From: Chlamydoabsidia padenii
Taxonomy: Eukaryota; Mucoromycota; Mucoromycetes; Mucorales; Cunninghamellaceae
Direction of reading: 5' to 3'
Assembly: GCA_025330725.1 (NCBI GenBank)
Contig: JAIWND010000061.1
Location: 1-64,000, forward strand
DNA: 64,000 bases
The notes below the pieces were generated by a model, which ran no database searches, was not told the DNA's origin, and saw nothing but the letters and a program-made list of their open reading frames with translations. Numbering within the stretch: the first letter of the stretch is position 1; the number at the start of each line of letters is the position of its first letter. A program made the translations under genes and the position numbers. Positions 60,101 through 64,000 of this stretch are shown piece after piece.

Positions 60101-61750
60101 CTAATAATTTACAACATTCTTGATAGCATCATATCATCGGATCGTACTAGGCATATAGAATTTTTCAAACACCAACGGGAAAGGAGTATCCCGGCCACAA
60201 ACTCTTTCCACTACCAGATTAAATAGAAGTATACAGTATATCATGTTAGTATTAAGATCGGGCCAGGGAACTGATATTCATTTCAATTACCTGGTGCTTC
60301 CAATCGTAGAAAGCAATTTTACATCACATACGACGCAATTTTAGCACTTACACCAGCTGTCTTGGGAGCTTCATGGGCAACCACCAACCGTCCTGTCTTG
60401 TTCACCGATTCCACCACGGTTTCCACATCCCAAGGTAAAATAGTTCGCAAGTCGATCAGTTCACAGCGAAGACCCGGCATTTTTTTTTTCCGTCAATTGA
60501 ATCGCATTTTCCAAAGCAAAGATCTGAGACCCATAGCCTACCACCGTGACATCCGTACCTTTTTTTTTTTTTTTTTTTTATTACTTCCGCTTTACCGAGA
60601 GGCAATTCGTAATCTTCCACCGGGACTTGTTCCACTAAACAAATAAAAAGTTCAAGACTTGGTCATGTCATTGATGCCAAAGAAGGATCCAACTTACCAC
60701 ACGATAAAGACATTTGGGCTCAAAGAAGATGACAGGATTACGATCACGGATGGAGGTCAGTAATAATCCTTTTGCTTGAAGAGGACTTCTTGGTGTAACA
60801 ATCTATAGAGTAAGTGTGAGAAGAAGTAAGGATCATCCAGTCTATTCACTTACTTTTAGACCAGGACAATGAGCAAAGAAGACTTCAGGATTTTGAGAAC
60901 GGTAATGCCCACCATGACCAACAGCTGGATAAGGAATACGAATCGTTAATCCACCCACATCAAATTGATTTCCCGAGCGATACCTAAACTTGGCAGCTTT
61001 ATTAACAATCTACAGATAAAGAGAGGTGAGTCATAAAAGATATGGTACTTGACAGTTTCTTTTTTTACCTGATCGAAGGCGGGGAAGATATAATCAGCAA
61101 ATTGAATTTCGGCAATGGCAGTATGACCCACCGAGGCCATACCTATAGCAAATCCAGCAATATCTTGTTCTATCAAAGGAGCGTTTAAGAAACGACCACG
61201 ACCAAACTTTTCCACCAGACCAGTTGTTGCACGGAATACACCACCAAAGGAGTCATCTTCACCAAACACAACTAGGAAAGTAAAATGATAGTTAGTCCAT
61301 AGGTTTCTTGTGTTTCTCTCCAGTCATTTATACATACCAGCTTTGTCATCAGTCGTCATTGCAATAGATATGGCATCATTGACAGCTTGGAAGAGGTTCA
61401 TTTTCTTCGTTTCACCTGTTTTAATAAAATAAAAGAGAGAGAGAGCGAGAATCATTAATCCAAACATAACATCCACTTCTCCCTCTGTACTTACTGTTGG
61501 TGGTATTCAAACGAGATAGATTAGGTGTGTGGAAGGCCTCTTCAGGTTTCTTTATCAATAGTTTGGAGAAGGCAACACCTTGTTGGATGCCATCGTTAGG
61601 TTGTGCGGTGGCTGAAGCGGCATAGTATCGGTGTCCCTGTATATGCAAAAAACAAAAGTGAGTGTTCATGCGTTGGTGTGTGTTTTATCTTTTCTTGTGA
61701 CATTACCTTTTTAATAAAAAAGTGATCCCGCGACTACAAGTGCTAAGCAT
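60101..61750 (-). pseudogene. BCKDHB pseudogene (duplicate of the gene at 23243)
   Basis: The exon-intron structure of BCKDHB is recognisable throughout (for example [18 protein letters not shown] at 61269 and [15 protein letters not shown] near 61100). It is disabled: two extra A's at the end of exon 1 shift the frame, an expanded poly-A tract (60561-60579) replaces the KKGTDV codons in exon 7, and a TAA near 60320 replaces the Glu codon of VMENC. Many amino-acid replacements hit conserved positions (GEDVAFGG to [15 protein letters not shown] to IEQDIAG). The promoter element is retained at 61835-61848. It could still be transcribed and, being antisense in orientation, could give RNA complementary to nothing but its own copy unless read through. 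Confidence 0.92.
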
Positions 61751-62795
61751 ATGGTGATGGATGGGTAAAGTGAAGAAGAAGTGAAAGAAGGGCAAAATAA
61801 ATCCTCACGCTCAATTTAATACCGTGGGAAAGAGTTTCAAATCCCGACTCCCCTCGTCCAGTATTCTCTTGAGCAGCTCACCCACTTGATAATGATATGA
61901 AGAAAGGAGAAGAAGGGAAGAAAGAGTAAGTTACCAAGATCGCCAAGTAAAACTGAGTCTAAACGATATAAAATCTGTTGAATAAACGTGAAATGAAGCT
62001 CGGGGACCTAAGAAAGTGTCCATTATGTGATTTTGCATGAGCGGCGGAGTTTTCAAATTGATCTTGCCCAGAGAAGTACACCCTTTGTTTTCTTCCGAGC
62101 TTATTGAGATACCCTTTTCTTTATCCACACCTAATCTTCACCCCAAACTATGAAGGTTATGATGATGATGATGATGATCAAGTATACATGGTACTACTAG
62201 TCCTAAAAATCGGACCTCTTCCTTTTCATAAGAACCTCACTAAATAGTAGATCATTAATGCAAGTGAAATATTTCAAATGCCGCTTTCACGACCACATGT
62301 GACGACATGAAAAGACCCACGTATTATGCTAAACAAGACTATCTTTTTCGTCATAATGGATTGTATCATATCATACCAAAGATTAATCTTTGCTTTTTCA
62401 TCTTACTAAAGAGCTCAATGATTCTTATCCCTACCCTCTACTACGGTTAAACTCCGTATGTGATCACTGTTACTCTTTTTTCGCATGTCATCATCATGGT
62501 ACATAATCAACAACAAAAACATTAACAGTTGCTATTGGATATTACTATGTGAGGCTTTCCTTTCAAAAACAAACAATGATGTTGGCGATGATGAAACTAT
62601 TTTTAGTGTATGTAGTAACCCCCCTGTGAATCGAAAAAGACTCTCTTTTCCCCCTAAATTTAACACCCGACTGCACTTTCCCTTTTTAGACCAGCGACGA
62701 TAACAAAAAGGATGAAACGCAAAAGGCGGACTAAAAAATTCTTTCTTTCTTCTTTCTTCTCCACTTTTTACATCACTTTTTATTTTTTTTTAACC
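61751..62795. other. Region between BCKDHB pseudogene and reticulon gene
   Basis: The duplicated promoter extends to about 62078. An ATG repeat (GATGATGATG) lies near 62159-62178, TTTCAAATGCCGCT at 62272-62285, and CT-rich leader sequence before 62796. No gene is supported; a short ORF at 62485-62703 lacks features. Confidence 0.45.
61835..61848 (-). promoter_or_regulatory. Recurrent TTTCAAATCCCG element (BCKDHB pseudogene promoter)
   Basis: The paralogue of the element at 23143-23156, 85-98 bp upstream of the pseudogene start. The core is conserved although the coding sequence has decayed. Confidence 0.5.
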
Positions 62796-63965
62796 ATGAC
62801 CGATAACAATCCCATTAAAGATACATTCATTGCCACTGATGTTGACCAAACAGAACTTGGCAAGTCTGCTTTTAATACCCAAGTTGAATCTCCTTCTGAA
62901 CCTCTTCGTAAGTATAACTAATGGAAGGAACAAAGACGTTAATATATGATGTACTAAACCCTTGTTTGTTTTATCTCTCTCTATTTAAGCTGCTCCTTAT
63001 AAGAACGAACCCAATGTAACCAAGGATACTACTACTACTAATGGTGCTGCTCCCAAACAAAACGGACTTGGTGGTAATAATCCCTTGTATCAATCACCCG
63101 ATGTGAACTTTGATGATGGTAAGCACAATAGATAGGGAGGAGGAGGATGGACAGAAGACGCGTCCTCTTAATCTTTTAATTACTAACCCCCTTGACTCTT
63201 TTTACTCCTCTTTTTTATTATTATTATTATTAGATCCAGAATTGTATATGAGGGCTCGCATTGCATCACTCATTTATTGGGAATACCCTCGCCGTAGTGC
63301 ATCTTATCTTGGTATGTCTCTTGGTGTTTTGATCCTGACTCAATACTACTCCCTGTTACAAATCCTTGCTGCCTTCTTTACTCTTGCTACTGGTGCCAAT
63401 TGGGTTTATGTCAACACTCACAAGCAAACGCAACGAATCGTTTCGGGTAAAGCACCTGAAGATGTCAAGAATCCTCACAAGTAAGTTGACTATTGATCGG
63501 GAGCTGGAGGGTGACACGGACTGATAAACTCTCTTTTTATGACTGTAATCTAGTGACCGACTTGAAACGAAGGGCGTTTTGATATCTCGTGACCGGGTGA
63601 CTTATGCAGCACAATTAACAGTGGATGTCTTTGAAGTGTTTGCTCAAAAGATTACAAAGTTGGTGTTAATCGAAAACAATACGCAATCGGCTGTGGCTGT
63701 CACAGTGTCTTATCTAATTTGGACTTTGGCAAAGTATGTGTCGACTAAATACCTCGTGGGCTTCTTCTTGGTCAGTGCCTTCTCCTTCCCTCGCTTATAC
63801 CTTCAACATCAAGAATTGATTGATGCTCATGTGGCTCAACATAGTGAAAATGCTCGGGTCTTGGCTCAACAATATGGTGGTGTAGCTTCTGCTAAGGCTC
63901 AGCAATTTTATGATCAAGCATGGGCCTCCCTTAAAAAACAACCCAAGGTGCAAAAGGCGGAATAA
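62796..63965 (+). CDS. RTN1: Reticulon-like ER membrane-shaping protein
   Basis: Exons 62796-62907, 62990-63118, 63234-63480 and 63554-63965 give 299 aa. After a hydrophilic N-terminus comes a reticulon homology domain: IASLIYWEYPRRSASYLGMS, a long hydrophobic hairpin (LGVLILTQYYSLLQILAAFF), a ~60-residue loop (RIVSGKAPEDVKNPHNDRLE, RVTYAAQLTVDVFEVFAQKI), a second hairpin (AVAVTVSYLIWTLAKYVSTK, YLVGFFLVSAFSFPRLYLQH), and a helical Ala/Gln-rich tail. Reticulons wedge into the outer leaflet and hold ER tubules in shape. Phases agree at all three introns. The gene lies intact within the window end. Confidence 0.88.
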
Positions 63966-64000
63966 TAATAATGATGATACCCCCTTTAGTATTAGTCTAG

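Larger units (their letters stand above)
59909..62078 (-). repeat. Inverted segmental duplication, decaying copy
   Basis: Reverse complement of about 22946-25076, keeping promoter, exons, introns and 3' flank. Divergence consists of scattered substitutions and homopolymer indels. The end near 59909 corresponds to TAGCTATTCT at 25067-25076. Confidence 0.85.

Noticed and set aside
60946..61269. Functional second BCKDHB gene
   Set aside because: An open exon is present, but flanking exons carry a stop and two frameshifts.

Overview
This is a gene-dense, intron-rich eukaryotic window that reads as a fungal nuclear chromosome, most likely Mucoromycota (Mucorales-like). The basis is many short introns (about 50-110 bp) with GTAAG...CTAAC...YAG signals, A/T-rich intergenic DNA with long poly-A/poly-T tracts, and fungal families such as KEX2, RMT2, fungal HIBCH and single-domain RasGEFs. 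I rebuilt exon chains by hand. All intact gene models except the 5'-truncated first one give a reading frame that stays open across every junction.

Layout. 0-16 kb: a partial BAR-SH3 gene; a Tribbles-like kinase C-lobe protein (-); QCR8 (+); a triose-phosphate/nucleotide-sugar transporter (+); a degenerate-GTPase/RasGEF fusion (+) and an unknown ORF; DIB1 (-); an F-box-like gene (-); QCR7 (-). 15.5-29 kb: KEX2 (-); AFG2B-like AAA ATPase (+); BCKDHB (+); a poly-Q F-box-like protein (-); RMT2 (-); a small coiled-coil protein resembling BLOC1S5 (+). 29-44 kb is sparser: a C2H2 factor (-), HIBCH (+), a coiled-coil membrane protein (+), and decayed loci including a CacyBP/SIP fragment (-) and an asparagine synthetase pseudogene (+). 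44-64 kb: GATA factor (-), UPF0324/YeiH-like membrane protein (+), membrane RING-H2 ligase (+), phytanoyl-CoA dioxygenase-like (+), NAS2/PSMD9 (-), a GPI-anchor-type acidic protein (+), FCP1 (-), NmrA-like (+), a decaying inverted duplicate of BCKDHB (-), and a reticulon (+).

There is no operon logic, but some functional neighbours occur: two small complex III subunits (QCR8, QCR7) about 10 kb apart, and two valine-degradation enzymes (BCKDHB, HIBCH) about 10 kb apart.

Most noteworthy: (1) a recurring element of the form GGCGGGATTTGAAA / TTTCAAATCCCGCC, typically 75-135 bp upstream of start codons across the window and also next to decayed loci; (2) a 3-nt micro-exon in DIB1; (3) three GC-AG introns; (4) a RasGEF fused to a GTPase-like domain without a P-loop; (5) a kinase protein that is only a C-lobe; (6) an inverted 2.1-kb segmental duplication with one dying copy; (7) sense-strand poly-A tracts placed right after 5' splice sites. 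No rRNA, tRNA, CRISPR array or recognisable transposon was found.
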